A DNA stretch of 64,000 nucleotides from Anisakis pegreffii (Eukaryota; Nematoda; Chromadorea; Rhabditida; Anisakidae). Shown one piece after another: positions 1 through 13,960 of this stretch (positions are counted from its first letter, which is position 1; the number at the start of each line of letters is the position of its first letter). The stretch covers positions 37,709-101,708 of the forward strand of contig JAPYMA010000828.1 in assembly GCA_035041965.1 (NCBI GenBank). The letters are read 5' to 3'. Made by a program: the position numbers and the translations under genes. The notes under the pieces were generated by a model. The model searched no databases, was not told the DNA's origin, and saw nothing but the letters and a program-made list of their open reading frames with translations.

Positions 1-136
1 ATTTGCAGACACCAAAGTCATTCAACCTTTTCAAGACTAAGCAACAGGTGAATGTTTCTCCATGAGAAGAAATCGTAATCTGTTTGATTAGAGTAATAAG
101 CATCTCTGCCAAATGACTAAATCACTTCTTTGTCAG

Positions 137-3100
137 ATGACTTATTTCAGACAGATCCAACTGATATGATTATTCAAACAACCGATGATCTCAGGCAATT
201 CAATGTATTCATTTTTAAAAAGTTAACTTCTCTCGAGAAGAATGTACAAAAAAGGGATACAATGGTGGATGCGATTTTCAAGAAAGCGCTAAAACAATTC
301 CATATGGAAATTATCGGCTACGAAGCCGTTTTAATCGTTCGTTTGAATTCATTCGTCAGTTCACTTATTGATTTTGTGCGAACATACAATTCTACCATCA
401 CCATCACGAAGTGTTCTTTGATAAATTCAGTTTTAAGGATGACAACTGAAAGAGCACATGTCTATAGCGATACCCAACTAATTTAGTTGTTGATTCTAGG
501 AAGATAAAGCGGTTTTGAAATATCGTGAACTCATCACCACTTTTGAAGGCTCGCTCATAAAAGTGTCCGCCAAAGAAAAGGTATATTTTTGTCGTAGTTC
601 ACGAGTTTCATTATGAAAATGGAACATAAGCTTTATTAGAGTTTGGCTGTTTTCAATCAGGCAAGAGAAATACAGATTTTTTATTGCTAACAAATTTAGG
701 TGACGTTTCCAACAACTCTTGGACTGAATGCGTTTCGTGGTTTCCTCAACGAATTCATGCAGGAACAAATGAAACGCAAAACTTCGCAAAAGAAGTCGAG
801 TATGCTGCAGGTTAATCATGCAAAATTGATTAGTGCAATTCGATATTATCCGATTGTTTGCACCGATTTTATTGATGGACGAACGAATCGGATGTACACA
901 GCTTCCTCCCCTGTGTATCCTCATACCTTATATGTTGCGTTGCGACTGCGTCCTTACCACTCAAGTTATTAATTTACCGTTATCGAAACTGTTTATGCTT
1001 GCGCTGAAACAGCCGTATCAGTTAAAATCTGTGTTGCTGCATGATTATCAAAAATTGCTTGATGCGTGTACATTTCGTCTGTGTCACCTGTTTTATCAAT
1101 CTAACATTCACATAAAGTATTGTTTCTCAAAACAAGAATGTGGTTGAACGCACTCACCTGAAATATTCTTAATTATAGTATTGCACGCGATGGTTAATAA
1201 CGTCTGTGTGGGATTTTACTCATTTCTGAAGATTATCGCCGGTAATCTTGCAACTGAAAAGGTTGAGAAGCAATTATATTAATCACATGTCTTCTTTTTT
1301 ATGGATCATGATTTGCATCGATGTGAATGGTGTGAAATTCTTGAGTCACCACTCGTGGAACAGATGCAGTGGCTTACGCGAATGTCTGATAACAAACGTC
1401 GATCCGCCTGATAATGACCGAATTGATTCACACTCCTGAAATGTTTAAAATTCAGTCGTCTTAGTTCATCAAACCGCAAAGTTGTCTAATCAGAGCACTG
1501 ATAAATGAATCTAGCAAACACTCGTTCGGCGTAAAGAAAGTCTGCAACAATTTGAATGAGAAAGAGCCGAAATGAGAAGCCCGTTTAACGGAAAATCACA
1601 CAATTTGAGACACTTGGAAGAAATCCTATGGGAAGATCTTGAACGAAGCAGAGTTATACATGAAATTGCTTGCATATAGTATTGTTCCGTTGAGCTCCTA
1701 CAACATCCGATAACGTCGCGAATTACGATTTGTACGAATTATAATTATAAATAGAAAAATCAAACTCTTGTCGTAAGTCTGATTGGATTTTGTAGTCTTG
1801 ATTTCGAAATTGCTTGATGAGTAAACGTAACAGCAGAACTAATGTAGATCGCTTTCCTCATTGCTTTTTTTCCCATTATTGCCATTTTGCCCTTATGTAA
1901 TTTCATTCTAATTGAACTGATAATAATGGGTCTCAGTTACGGTAGGAAAGGAGCATGATGCTAACGCTTTTCTGACAATATATGAATGTTGAATCGACCA
2001 TAATCAGCAGCAGAACATTTTTTGTGAATTCAATAAATTGTGCTTCATTTGCAGAATGTTCGAAAGAAGAGGAGAAAATCAGATGTGATTGTAAGTATTT
2101 CCGGTTTTCAATAATATTCGGTGGATGTTCGTTTGTGATCATTTCATTAATTCAGCACTTTTCGTTCATTTAGTACCCAGATGCTGTAAGTGAACAGTCG
2201 CAACCATTTCTTCCCAGGCTATCGCGATGAGATGTAAAAAATATTGTGCAAGTTCAGTTTTATGAACTCCACTCAAATTCCTTCCCTGTCACAGTATGTA
2301 AACAATGTGTCAACATCAATTAATGTCTTTACAATCGTTTCTCCTGGCATTCATATGCGAGCTGGTGTGTCATCGGTTTATGTGTTCATGACCGAGCTGG
2401 TTTTTTTTTTTTTTTTTTTGAGAAAAGCCAGAGCCGCAATCATGGATATGACGTATCTGAGGACGGCTCATATTAGCGTATATATAAGTGGATCAAGTTT
2501 ATTTGCAATTAACGAAATGTTTTTAGTTGCACAACGGCCATAAATTCAAAGCAGAATACGTTCATGTGCCGACTTATTGTGAAATCTGCAATCAGTTCAT
2601 GTGGCACGCCGAGAAAATCTTCATTTGTACGGGTTGTCGAATCAGTTGTCATAAGAAGTGTCACTCGAAAATTACACATCCTTGCACTCGATCAGCTCAG
2701 CGCACATCGAATACGGTAAGCAAGCGTATTGCTTAATGAGAGGGCATTTTGGTGTTCATTACTTGTTTCCTTGTTGAAAAATGGTCCCTTGATTACTTTT
2801 TTATTCGTTTTTTTTTCTTACTTCTTGATCAATATTGACTGAATCAAGAATTCAAATGTTATTGTAGTTAGGAGAGCGTACAGGTGACCAGAAATAATGC
2901 TTCTATGCCAATAATAATTATTGGTAACGTAGATGTATCGATAAAATGATAGTAGTGTTTACATGAAGGAGAATTTCAGAAAGGCGGACGTTTCTTTGGC
3001 GCTGAGTTGAACAGTTTGGTTGACGATGAACAATCAATCCCGGTGGTCATCGATAAATTGTTCATGGCAATCGAACTGAGGGCACTTTTTGTAGAGGGGA

Positions 3101-4904
3101 TCTACAGAAAAAGTGCTGCAATCGGTCAAGTACGCAGTGCACGTCGAACCATTGAAAGTGCACCGAGTGAGTGAAATTCCTTTAGAATTCACACAGGTAT
3201 TTCTAGGACCACTTCGTTTCGTACGTCAGCGTCTCTGCAAGTGAGGAATAAGGAGGCGCTTCTGTCAACAGCACTAATTTCGGTTTATCTCATTTCAGAA
3301 TTCGAAGAATTATGTTTTGATGAGGTACCTGTCCATGTAATTACGACACTCATCAAATCATTTTTCCGTGAAATGCCCGAACCGCTCATCACATACGATC
3401 TCTACGAAAACTTTCTCAACGCTTCTGGTATCACTTGCTTCTATCATTCATCATTTAACGCTATTGTTCTCATCAAAAACTGAAACCTGAGATCATTCTC
3501 AGCTGATTACCTTATGTCACAATGTCCTATTACATTCAAGTGTGCATGAATCGGAAGAATCTTTTTTCTAAAAAATGTAACTGTGCCATATCAAACTGTG
3601 TTTCAGAAGTTGAAGAAGCATTTGAAAGAATTCGATGCTTGAGTGTAATGGTTGAATTGTTACCAAAATGCAACAGAAGCGTTCTTGATCGACTGATGTA
3701 TCATTTAGCTAGAATTGCTCATCAGGTAATGTCAAGCCAGCGAAAATGTTTGGAATTCTTCTTGAAGCACATTTGCCAACTTTGTATGAATGTTCAGTAT
3801 GAATTCACAGCGAAAGTTCATTTTTTTGAATCGTTTCGTGAACTCGAATTGATGCAGTAGTGAGCAAATAACATATTATCATTGAGGTGTCAGAAATGCT
3901 AAAATATTATACGTTGTTTAGGAATCGGTGAACAGGATGGGATCTGCGAATTTGGCGTTGATCTTCGCACCTTGTATTTTACGCAGTAATCAAAGCGTTC
4001 ATGCACAAGAACAGCTTCGTGATGTGAACAGACAAGCGATTTGTGTAAAATCACTTATTGATGAAAAATTGAGACATTTTCGAATTACGGTCACGCAAAT
4101 TGTTACGCTGGAACATGCTAGTGAAAAGGCAATGTCTTACAAGTGTTTCATGGTTGTTGATTAGCAGTTGATATCATTAACAGTTAACACTGATCACTGC
4201 GATTGTTCTTATTTTGCGAATTTGAGACAGTGATACAGCAGAGCGCAAACGATACCACCGAAGGTGGTTATCCGATGCTGATAAGAAAATTTTTATTTAC
4301 AACCGAGTTCAACAAGAGTGCATTCAGATATCAGAGAACTTACGACGAATTGACGAACACAAAAAGAGTTCTGACGAAAAACAACCGATATCACGGGGAC
4401 GCGATAATATGGAAACTGCCAGACAGCTTTTCATTGAGCAGCTTGATTTTCTTGACAATGAGAAGTGAGTTATTATAAATCAGAGCTGATGTAGAGCAAT
4501 GCTGTTCTATTAATGAATGGTTCCCGGATACACTCAACCAATTAGCTTGAAGCTTTAAGTATAAAATAGAACTGCTTTTTATTATAGCATTACAATCAAA
4601 GCTTTAACCGATTAGCATTTGCAGAGATAAGCTGATCCAGGACTTGCCACCATTAGTACCAGTCGCATCATCCGAGGATCTCTCGTCGAGTGACGAAAAC
4701 AGCAATTCTGCGTTTACCGCAGAACAACATCAAGAAGAATATGCTCTCGACTTCGATGCACCACCCATCTTTGGTACTCTCCCGAATCCGTCAGCAACTC
4801 GTGCACGTCGTCCACAAACTAGGCCACCATCAAGGCCGTTTCGATTAGCATTCGCCTCTGCTCAGTTCTCTTTTCCTACCTATGATCTTTTAAAAGCGAT
4901 ATGA
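137..4904 (+). CDS. Unconventional myosin-IX (MYO9/HUM-7-like) tail: C1 and RhoGAP domains, partial
   Basis: This is the C-terminal 592 residues of a class IX myosin, a motor that also switches off Rho GTPases at actin structures. Proposed exons are 137-327, 500-580, 700-810, 2055-2090, 2527-2715, 2980-3166, 3299-3427, 3607-3725, 3922-4142, 4231-4464 and 4625-4904; with one base from an upstream exon they give one open frame ending at TGA 4902-4904. Features visible: the myosin-IX post-motor motif FPTTLGLNAFRGFLNEFM (about residue 93); a basic 12-residue microexon; a complete C1 zinc finger (about 145-194) with H-X12-C-X2-C-X12-C-X2-C-X4-H-X2-C-X7-C spacing; a RhoGAP domain (about 207-375) with the arginine finger in GIYRKS, then IKSFFREMPEPLIT and NRMGSANLALIFAPCIL. 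A charged tail ends with the myosin-IX-like PPLVPVASSEDLSS. The motor domain and IQ motifs must lie left of the window. The ends of exons 1 and 9 are the least certain splice choices. Confidence 0.9.
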
Positions 4905-5139
4905 GGATGATGTTATTATGTCGCTATGCCTTCACGCCTCGACATTTCCATTTTTTTTTTTTGATGTGATTGCCATTAATCCATAAAAAATACTTTCTGT
5001 TGCTGATGTGATGTTTGGTTGAGTGTAGAACCGTTGTTGGTGCTCAACGCAGGCAGTTTTGATTGACATTGATTTGTATACGCAGTGTTATTTGATTGAT
5101 GCAAACATGACATTCCAACACGTTCACTACTCATCGACG

Positions 5140-5167
<28 letters not shown>
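5140..5167. repeat. (TA)n microsatellite
   Basis: An uninterrupted TA dinucleotide run of about 14 units in the 3' flank of the myosin-IX gene. Confidence 0.95.
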
Positions 5168-5170
<3 letters not shown>

Positions 5171-5699
5171 TTGGCACAATCGAAATAATACTTAAGTTCA
5201 GAGCAGTGACAGTAAATGTCATGGCCTGAATGACGACTTCGCATGATCGACTGCAAACAACTGTGAAAAACTAGCATTCAAGCTGGGTATGAATAGAGAT
5301 GCAACGCAAAAACTTTTCGCACTCCTGAAATATAGCATTGAAAAACACCCTAAAGTGTCGATATCCTTTGCGCAATCGTAAACGATATATCAATCTGATA
5401 TTTTCGTGGAATGTTCAATAATACTACCGAAATACTAATAAAGATTCATCAAGTTCTGTATTCATACCTCTGAAAGGGAAACCGGTTTGAGATGTTCGAC
5501 ATTTCTTGCATTGGTGTGAAATGGTTTTAATGCTTCAATATCTTCAGCATAAAATCTATGAAAGTCCACTGTTAATTGAAATTTTGAACAACATCTAGGG
5601 AACTTATTCCGTGACATTATCGTCTCGCAACGTAGCCGGAGATATTTTTAAACAAAGCAATTTTCAAACAGTTAACCGACGAGTTGAGATTAGAGAAAT

Positions 5700-5808
5700 T
5701 TAATAACTGCCTATTAAGCAATTATGAGTGGAAAATTTAATAACTGCTGATTAGGCAATTATGAGTGGAAATTTTAATAACTGTTTATTAGGCAATGACA
5801 AGTGGAAA
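5700..5808. repeat. Three-copy 37-bp tandem repeat
   Basis: Copies start at 5700, 5737 and 5774, each with TTAATAACTG followed by a variable TATTA/GATTA part and an AAGTGG or GAGTGG end. The copies differ by a few substitutions; no coding role is visible. Confidence 0.85.
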
Positions 5809-6805
5809 AATAGCGGTTTGTTTCTATCTCTTAAAAGTTTGTAGGACTCTACTCACCTACCTTCCAAAAAATGAAGATACCGTTGACATCAACATGAATG
5901 AACCAATTGACGACCTTCAAATTCATACGTCATTCAACTTCAAGAGATTGATTAATGTTCATTTATTCATCTAAAAATTGCTGAAATATTTTCAAAAATC
6001 ACTAGAAGAAATGTAGAAACTGATGGACTTCGTTCGAATGTTGCTGTTGTTGATGATGTGATGAATGAAAAAACCACCATTTTTCCCACTTGTGATTGTC
6101 CGATAGGCAGTTCTTGTGAACTAAGCAACGGTGCTGTTATTTTCTATTTTATTGCGCAGCAAATTTGACATTAATTTTCCGTCATCATTTTGAAACGAAT
6201 GTGATGCAATTTAGGAATTCTGGTTTTTCGTTGGATGAGAATGCAGTAGACGGCAGATATTAGAACTGAAAGTTTTCGTTTTTATTTTTCATCGGTTTCT
6301 TCCGAAACGTTTTAAAGTGATGTTACCTGATGTACACAAGCTCATCATAAGTTATGAGTTGAGCGTAAAGAAAGTCATTTTCTATAAATAGAATTGTTGC
6401 CATAAAGGAAACAAAACATTGTTTTTCATCAATCTAATCAAAACATTTATTGAGTCTAATCAAAAAAAGACAGTTGAAGACGTTCACCACAAAGCAGGTC
6501 TCTCTCGCTAATTTCTACCACCCGTTTTGATCTAATACTGTGTCTGTGAGTTTTATGCTTGAATAGATTTTAATTTAGTGCACATTCCATGAAATACTTT
6601 CAGTTTATCCATTAAAATGATACCGACGTACGGCAAGTGAATGAGTCATGGTCGATAAAAACGTTTATGAGTTGACTGCAGTGATTCTGCGATCAAGAAA
6701 TGTAAGAAGAGAAACAAATTGCATTGTTTGGCTTCATTTATGATTGAATCAAAACGCGGAATTGCTCATTTTGGTTACTATTTATTACGCTCTCCTCTCG
6801 TCGCA

Positions 6806-6815
6806 TATATAAAAG
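6806..6815 (+). promoter_or_regulatory. TATA box candidate for the 6997-9909 gene
   Basis: TATATAAAAG lies about 190 bp upstream of the first usable ATG (6997). A TTATTGCAG at 6961-6969 could be an SL trans-splice acceptor or an ordinary 5'-UTR intron end, which would bring the ATG close to the mRNA start. Confidence 0.5.
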
Positions 6816-6996
6816 CGCCATCTCTTTAGGTGAGACACACACTTATTAGCGTTCGATGATCATTTAGTCACAAGGCGTTGCTTGTTCTATTAACTGCTCA
6901 CTGGTGGCACCGGCATTGATTAAATGTCATTTGTTGACTAGATTGCTGCTTATCAGTTCATTATTGCAGGTGCTATTATTCAAACTACTATTTATT

Positions 6997-9909
6997 ATGA
7001 TACACCCTATCAATATCCCTGCTGATCTTCTCGCTCCAAATTCGACTTCACGACCCGAGACGTTCGCAGTTAAGCGATCTCGACACAGTGTTAGGTATTT
7101 ATATATTCACATTGTTCATATTCATATACACTTATTTACAAGTTTCAACATGGGTTCCTGCGAAAAAAGATTGTAGGGAGGGTAGTTCACATAGCTTAAT
7201 TTTTTTACAAAGCATTCCTGAGTAAAACCAAGTCGCAAACTTGTAGTAAATAAGGAATTCGGGTGCTCCAGATAAGTGCTTAAATAAGTGCTTAACCGAA
7301 AGAAGAGGTGTCTTGCATTGACGAGGTGTTTAAATGAGGAGGTAACGAATTAGTTTTAAATAAACTTGTGATATACAGTTATACCGCGGATGGAAGACGG
7401 CTGGTTGATGGTATTCTCGCAACGCCATCTAGTCCGGTTAATCTGTGGGGTGAATTGTTTGTTCGGAGTGCTGTGGATCGTTTCAATATTGAGCACAAGC
7501 CTAGGCCGAATCATAAAAGTTCACCGATCACGCAAAATTCGATTCCAAAATGTCAGTCAGTCGGCGATGCATTCAACGAACACGGCAATGTAACCGTTTC
7601 AAACAAGTCGCAATCTCTTGATAATATTTCACAAGTTCAACCAAACATCGAGAACGGCTTCTGCGACGACAACTTAGTTTACACTGAACTTTGTTCATGC
7701 TCGATGCCATTCACTCCATGCTGCTCAGGTGAAGTTAGCATTTGAACTTTTTAAGAAACCTTCCACTTTTTCATGCTCATATTTCACAAATATCGCTCTT
7801 TTTCCACGCAACCATCATGTACTTGTCATTTTTTGGGTAACAGGATTAATTTGGATTGATAATAAGATTGACCAAACTAAATTGAGCATTGTATCAGAAC
7901 ATTTATGCAAAACCCAGGCAAGCATCCAATGTTCTTATTTGCTGTTTAATTATCCATATTCACCACTGGTAGGAGACGCGTGGAATCAGGAAAAGATTCC
8001 AAACGGTTTTCGTGGAAGAAGTGCTTTGTTATACTGACTGGTCACAAAATAACACTGAAAACTTACAGCAGAAGCAGACTGTCGTAAAGAGCTGATCCGA
8101 TTGAACGTTCAAAATGTGAATCAAAGTGATGCAAAGAGCAATCAAAACAATCGAAAAAATTGGATGACTTTAATTCGAACACAGTCAGTAGCTGTAATGG
8201 AATAGATTTGCATATATCAATTGTTCAGAAATGAATTCGATACAGTGATTCCATTCGAGAAACACACTTTTTCGAAATATCCAGCAAACTCTAAATTAAT
8301 GAGTCAATCAAATATTCTTGCTCTGTTCAGATCAAGAGAGCACGTCACGGTGGAGATGAGCAGAAAATTCCAACAACAACATCACTTTGTACGAAACGCT
8401 GACACCTCAAATAAATTCGACAAGCAACATGTATCGCTGTTCATCACAACAGTTACGATAAGTGAACATACCATCATAATATGTATGCATCTTAGAAATC
8501 ATACGCATTCATCAAAAATTTTCAGAGTAAGAGAAATTTTACTTTTTCAAACACAGAGATCTTTCTTCAATCAACGATGTTTGTCATTACAATACACCTT
8601 TGTGCAAAAGCATCAAATATTTTGAGATAGCTTTATTGTTTGAATTGCGAATTCAGTGATGCCAAAACAAACACGGCAGCTATTGTTTGTGTAGTCAACT
8701 TGTTCGATGAGATCGTTATCTAATCGAATTAATAACTTGCAGAAATTCACTAATTGTCGTCATGAAGTGATAATGCATGTTTCAGTAGCCAACAGAAAAA
8801 GAATTTATTCCACGAAAAAAATGCAGTCTTAGTGTGCAGTATGTTGGCGATTTTCAAATGACCACTAAATCAGTATAGTGAGAAAAACTAACAAAAACAT
8901 CATGAGTATTACTATTTCAGGCGTTGATACACAATCACCTCGTCGTTAAGAATCGTCCTGAAAAACTGCTTTCAACACAGCGTCATGCACTCGAAATTCC
9001 ATCACATCAAGGTTTACCATCATTTCAAATTGTTTCAACTTCATGACTTTACTAAGCGACTTGATACTAGTGTGGTGCGCGGATCAGGGAATTTCGGGGA
9101 CCCCGTCTTCGAATCCCCGTCTCCCTCCCGGATTTTTTCGAGCCGACAGCATTTTCGGGGTCCCCGACTACAAAATTTCGTCCCCGATTTTCCTCGTCCC
9201 TAACTTTTTTTCCGTTCCCGCACCACACTAGTTGATACCCAGAGTAGAGTTATAATTAATCGACCTTTACCCAGTGAATCCTGCGTGAAATTTCAAATGG
9301 GAATACAAGTGAAAATAGCAAAGAAACTACGGCAAAATTAGGCACAAAGAAAAACAAATTGGATAAAACATCTCCGAGTTTCTCTCTGAAGTCCCAACGT
9401 CATCGATTTTATGAATTAACACACGGTTAATGTTTCTGTCCTCCATAATCCATCGGGTTTGTTGGTAATCAAGTTTCTCCCCATAAGACACATTTAAGAT
9501 CTTGTTCCACATCTGTTCAAACACCTTCCTTTCGCATTCTGCAGTGACTTTCGCAGTGGATTCCGTTTCATTTACTCTAGGAGAGCGCTGTGCTTCCAAT
9601 ATTGTCTTGATCTCCTCCAGTTGAATTTCTGAACATTTTCGAAGTTAAGCTCAAAAACCGAATTTTGATATTCACTTCAGACGTTTCATGCGTAATTATG
9701 ATTCAAACGTTCGACGATAAACAAAACTTTACGCGACATGAAATTTGCGATGTCTTGCAGACGTGATGCTAGATGAAATTCATTCAACGGTGGTGAAATT
9801 TGCAGATAGAGATTTAGAAATACAAATCGAAACCGATACTCAATTAGACGATATGCCAGATGGCATTGGTAAACGTCTTGTGATCACTGTTAACGGTGAT
9901 GTTGTTTGA
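6997..9909 (+). CDS. Unassigned five-exon protein, 268 aa
   Basis: I do not recognise the family. Proposed exons are 6997-7094, 7379-7728, 8069-8187, 8921-9011 and 9761-9909. All junctions are GT/AG and the phases (2, 1, 0, 1) join into 807 nt with a single terminal stop, which is unlikely by chance. The product starts MIHPINIPADLLAPN, has a basic RSRHSVS patch that resembles a basophilic kinase site, a YTADGRRLVDG segment, a cysteine cluster (CSCSMPFTPCC, about 140-150), an Asn/Gln-rich middle, and an acidic C-terminus (IETDTQLDDMPDGIG ... VNGDVV). No membrane segment is seen downstream of the ATG. The frame stays open upstream of 6997 over a hydrophobic stretch but contains no ATG there. 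A MITE (9068-9230) sits in the last intron. Exon 1 and the 8187 donor are the weakest parts. Confidence 0.6.
9068..9230 (+). mobile_element. GC-rich hAT-like MITE (family 1, copy a)
   Basis: A 163-bp element with terminal inverted repeats TAGTGTGGTGCG / CGCACCACACTA and near-identical 8-bp flanks CTTGATAC (9060-9067) and GTTGATAC (9231-9238). An 8-bp target duplication fits the hAT superfamily. The interior is rich in GGGGA/TCCCC blocks and has no coding capacity, so it is non-autonomous. It lies in the last intron of the 6997-9909 gene. Confidence 0.8.
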
Positions 9910-11246
9910 ACGACACCAGTGGAACGAATATGCGTGGTGTGACGAGATGAAGTGATTTGCTGCTCGGTGCACGATTGCACCACCTCGAGCAATTTCCTTG
10001 ATCAGTGAACTGAGAATGTTCATGATGCAATTAGGCAGGACACCACTGAATTTCAGCTGAATGCTCGATAATCATATCATTTTAATTCCCTTTTCTCCCT
10101 CTCCCTCCTTCCACAAACACAAGACAAACAGTATCAGTACGAACCATAAAGAACGCATTAAACCAAAGTACTTGGTGACAGTCACTGCGATCAGAAATTT
10201 GAACCGAGCAAAAAGAAAACATAGCGCGGTAAATCTGCCAGCTTTGGATGAACAAACCCTTCACCTCGCTATGCCACAGCCTACTGCTATCATTATTATT
10301 TCTGAATGGTATTATTGTTATCACTATTATTTGCGCTATGAAGAGTTGCGCATAGATTTAGTTTAAGCGTTTTACCTTCAATCGTAATAGCGAATATTCG
10401 CAAGTGAATTGAACCCATGAATTATTATTGAATGCATCTTTTGGGTTCATTTCATCACTGATTTTCAACTATATTACCTTTTCTTTTAAACTCATCATTC
10501 AAATAACCCAATTCGTAATGAACCTCAGTCCAGTAAATGATACTGGAACGTTTGATAAATTTACACGTAATAATCAGTTGATCGTGTGATTTGTAATCCG
10601 CAAAATTTTATCAAACGCTCCTTCAAAACTGTATAGACATATGCAAGCACAATTGTATAAAGAAATTTGAACAAGACTGAATTGTACAGAAGAACTTGTA
10701 ACATTCAAATACGCTTGTAACAAATTTTATTGCGGCGCAAATTCCGAGTAAAAGTGTTCAATGAGAGTTTCGTTCAACTGTAACGATATGTGATGAATTT
10801 CTTCGAAATAATGTTCCCATATACGAATGCCAACCTAAGTAATGGTGGTCTGTCAGAGATGAAATGCAGTAAATTCCGTGAACAAAAAAGCTGCCACTTG
10901 AGAAAATGCTTACAAAATTGGATATTACGGTTAAACAATAGAGCTTACCTACCGCTTAACCCAGTAGATTCTCGTCAGATTGAATTTCATCACGATGAAG
11001 TAATGAGGTACACGACTTCAGAGCCAAACATTATGCGAAATCATCGTTCGTCGACTGATGCGTCCATGCATATTTATATATGACAAAAGAAGAAACAAGC
11101 GTAGACAAGATAATCAATATGAAACAAGACATAATATCATAACATGACATGTCAAAACATCAAACATCAAAACACCAATTTACAGAACAGTAGCGATTTT
11201 GCTGAGACGAAAATCTGAAATCGCCCTCCAATGAAGTTCGACCGAA
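9910..11246. other. Intergenic between convergent genes
   Basis: Mostly 3' flanks of the two convergent genes. An open frame at 10792-11083 (+) codes for about 97 residues but has no recognisable domain or supporting splice sites; I leave it uncalled. Confidence 0.5.
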
Positions 11247-12689
<1,443 letters not shown>

Positions 12690-13839
12690 CACTGTCGCGA
12701 TAAATTAATAATTTGCAATCTGAAATTATTTTATTCATCAGAAAACTTAGCCACTGAATCGTCATCAAGTGATGTTCAGTTTTAAGCATTGTCACATTCA
12801 TGACTCGAAAGCGCTGTTTCCAACGAGGGCACTAGCGTCTTCATTGTTGTGCTGAAAGGGGGCAATGTACGCCTCCGTTTGACTGTGGGAATCGACGAAC
12901 ACACAAAGACGGTGGGCACTGATCCTTTTTATTTCTTCTAACGGTGCTCCCAAAAGAGGTAGTGTTTAAAAAAAAGGTGGTGAACCCCAGGCTAGTATGC
13001 GAACAGAGCTAAGTTTAGATGACCACTAACACACCATATGCGGTATCGCTTCTAGCAACAGAAACTGATCCTCAAACAACACTTAAGGCAAAATGCGTTA
13101 CGTAAAGGCATGAAACAGAACTGAAAGCAGTCACAAATGAACTCATTTAAGCGAATAAGTTCATCAAGCACTATATCAGCTGTCCGTAGCATTTCACGTA
13201 GGGCAGTGATTGATTTCAGTGAATTAACATGTCTTCTTCTTCACAGGCGCACACAATGAATAGAATGCATGCATCACGGCAGATCAACGTCGCCGATCGA
13301 CTCGCTCGTTCCAAGACTTCACGGCGGATGTATTTTTGGAACGATCGTAATCCGTAAACAAACGAAAACAACTCCGCAAATGAGTGGTGATCACGAAGAC
13401 TTTGAAATTCAATTGTAAAAGTCACTCCTTGCCAAAAAGATACCGCCACGGAATATCGCTCTATTGATAATTTGAATCAATTTTTCAAAAAATTGATTCC
13501 TTCATACTGGACGCTTACTGTGTAAACGCACAAAGTAAATTGACCTGGAATTAGCAAAAATTCTCCGAAGAATGCTAGGCGAACTAGCTGTAGTAATATT
13601 ACCCCTGAACGAATCAATAAAGTAATGATACTAATGATGGTATACACAGAAACAGAACAACCGTTTGATTAGCTAAATCAGTTGAATTCATGAACTCAAC
13701 TGTCAATATGCATTCACGATAAAACAATCAGGAACGATAAATGAATGAAACTAAATAAGAGAAATCATATTCATTTCATCTCTTAGTTTGATCGTCCTCT
13801 TTCATCTTATCTTCAAATAACGCTCGCCTTGTCATATAC
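12690..13839. other. Upstream flank of the ANP32-like gene, no secure gene
   Basis: No TATA box was recognised. Both strands are open around 13210-13449, the - strand for 77 residues and the + strand for a shorter stretch after an acceptor-like TTCTTCACAG. Neither matches anything I know, so no gene is called. Confidence 0.4.
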
Positions 13840-13960
13840 TGCAGAGCAGAAGAGAAGCGAGCGAGCGAGCATCGAACCGATGCGCACGCACGCTCCCTTC
13901 GCCACCCTTCTCTTCATCGCACTATTCAGTTCGCGCCACTTCACACTCCCGCCCTATGCA
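13840..13960. promoter_or_regulatory. GC/CpG-rich patch, possible promoter
   Basis: A sharp compositional island in AT-rich DNA, with repeated GAGCGAGCGAGC, GATGCGCACGCACGCTC and CGCGCC strings. No gene start was recognised on either side, so the role is inferred only from composition. Confidence 0.3.

Larger units (their letters stand above)
4905..6805. other. Intergenic, no gene seen
   Basis: AT-rich sequence between the myosin-IX stop and the next promoter. It contains a (TA)n tract at 5140-5167 and a three-copy 37-bp tandem repeat at 5700-5808. Open frames are short and lack splice or family support. Confidence 0.6.

Noticed and set aside
8221..8625. 134-codon + frame
   Set aside because: The flanking exons (8069-8187 and 8921-9011) join in phase without it, and including it after the 8228 acceptor brings a frame conflict; treated as intron.
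9327..9650. - strand open frame of about 100 residues
   Set aside because: It lies in the last intron of the + strand gene, has no recognisable domain and no splice support; left as a chance frame although its composition is fairly protein-like.
13216..13449. Possible exon on the - strand, or on + after TTCTTCACAG
   Set aside because: Both strands are open and neither has a partner exon or family match.
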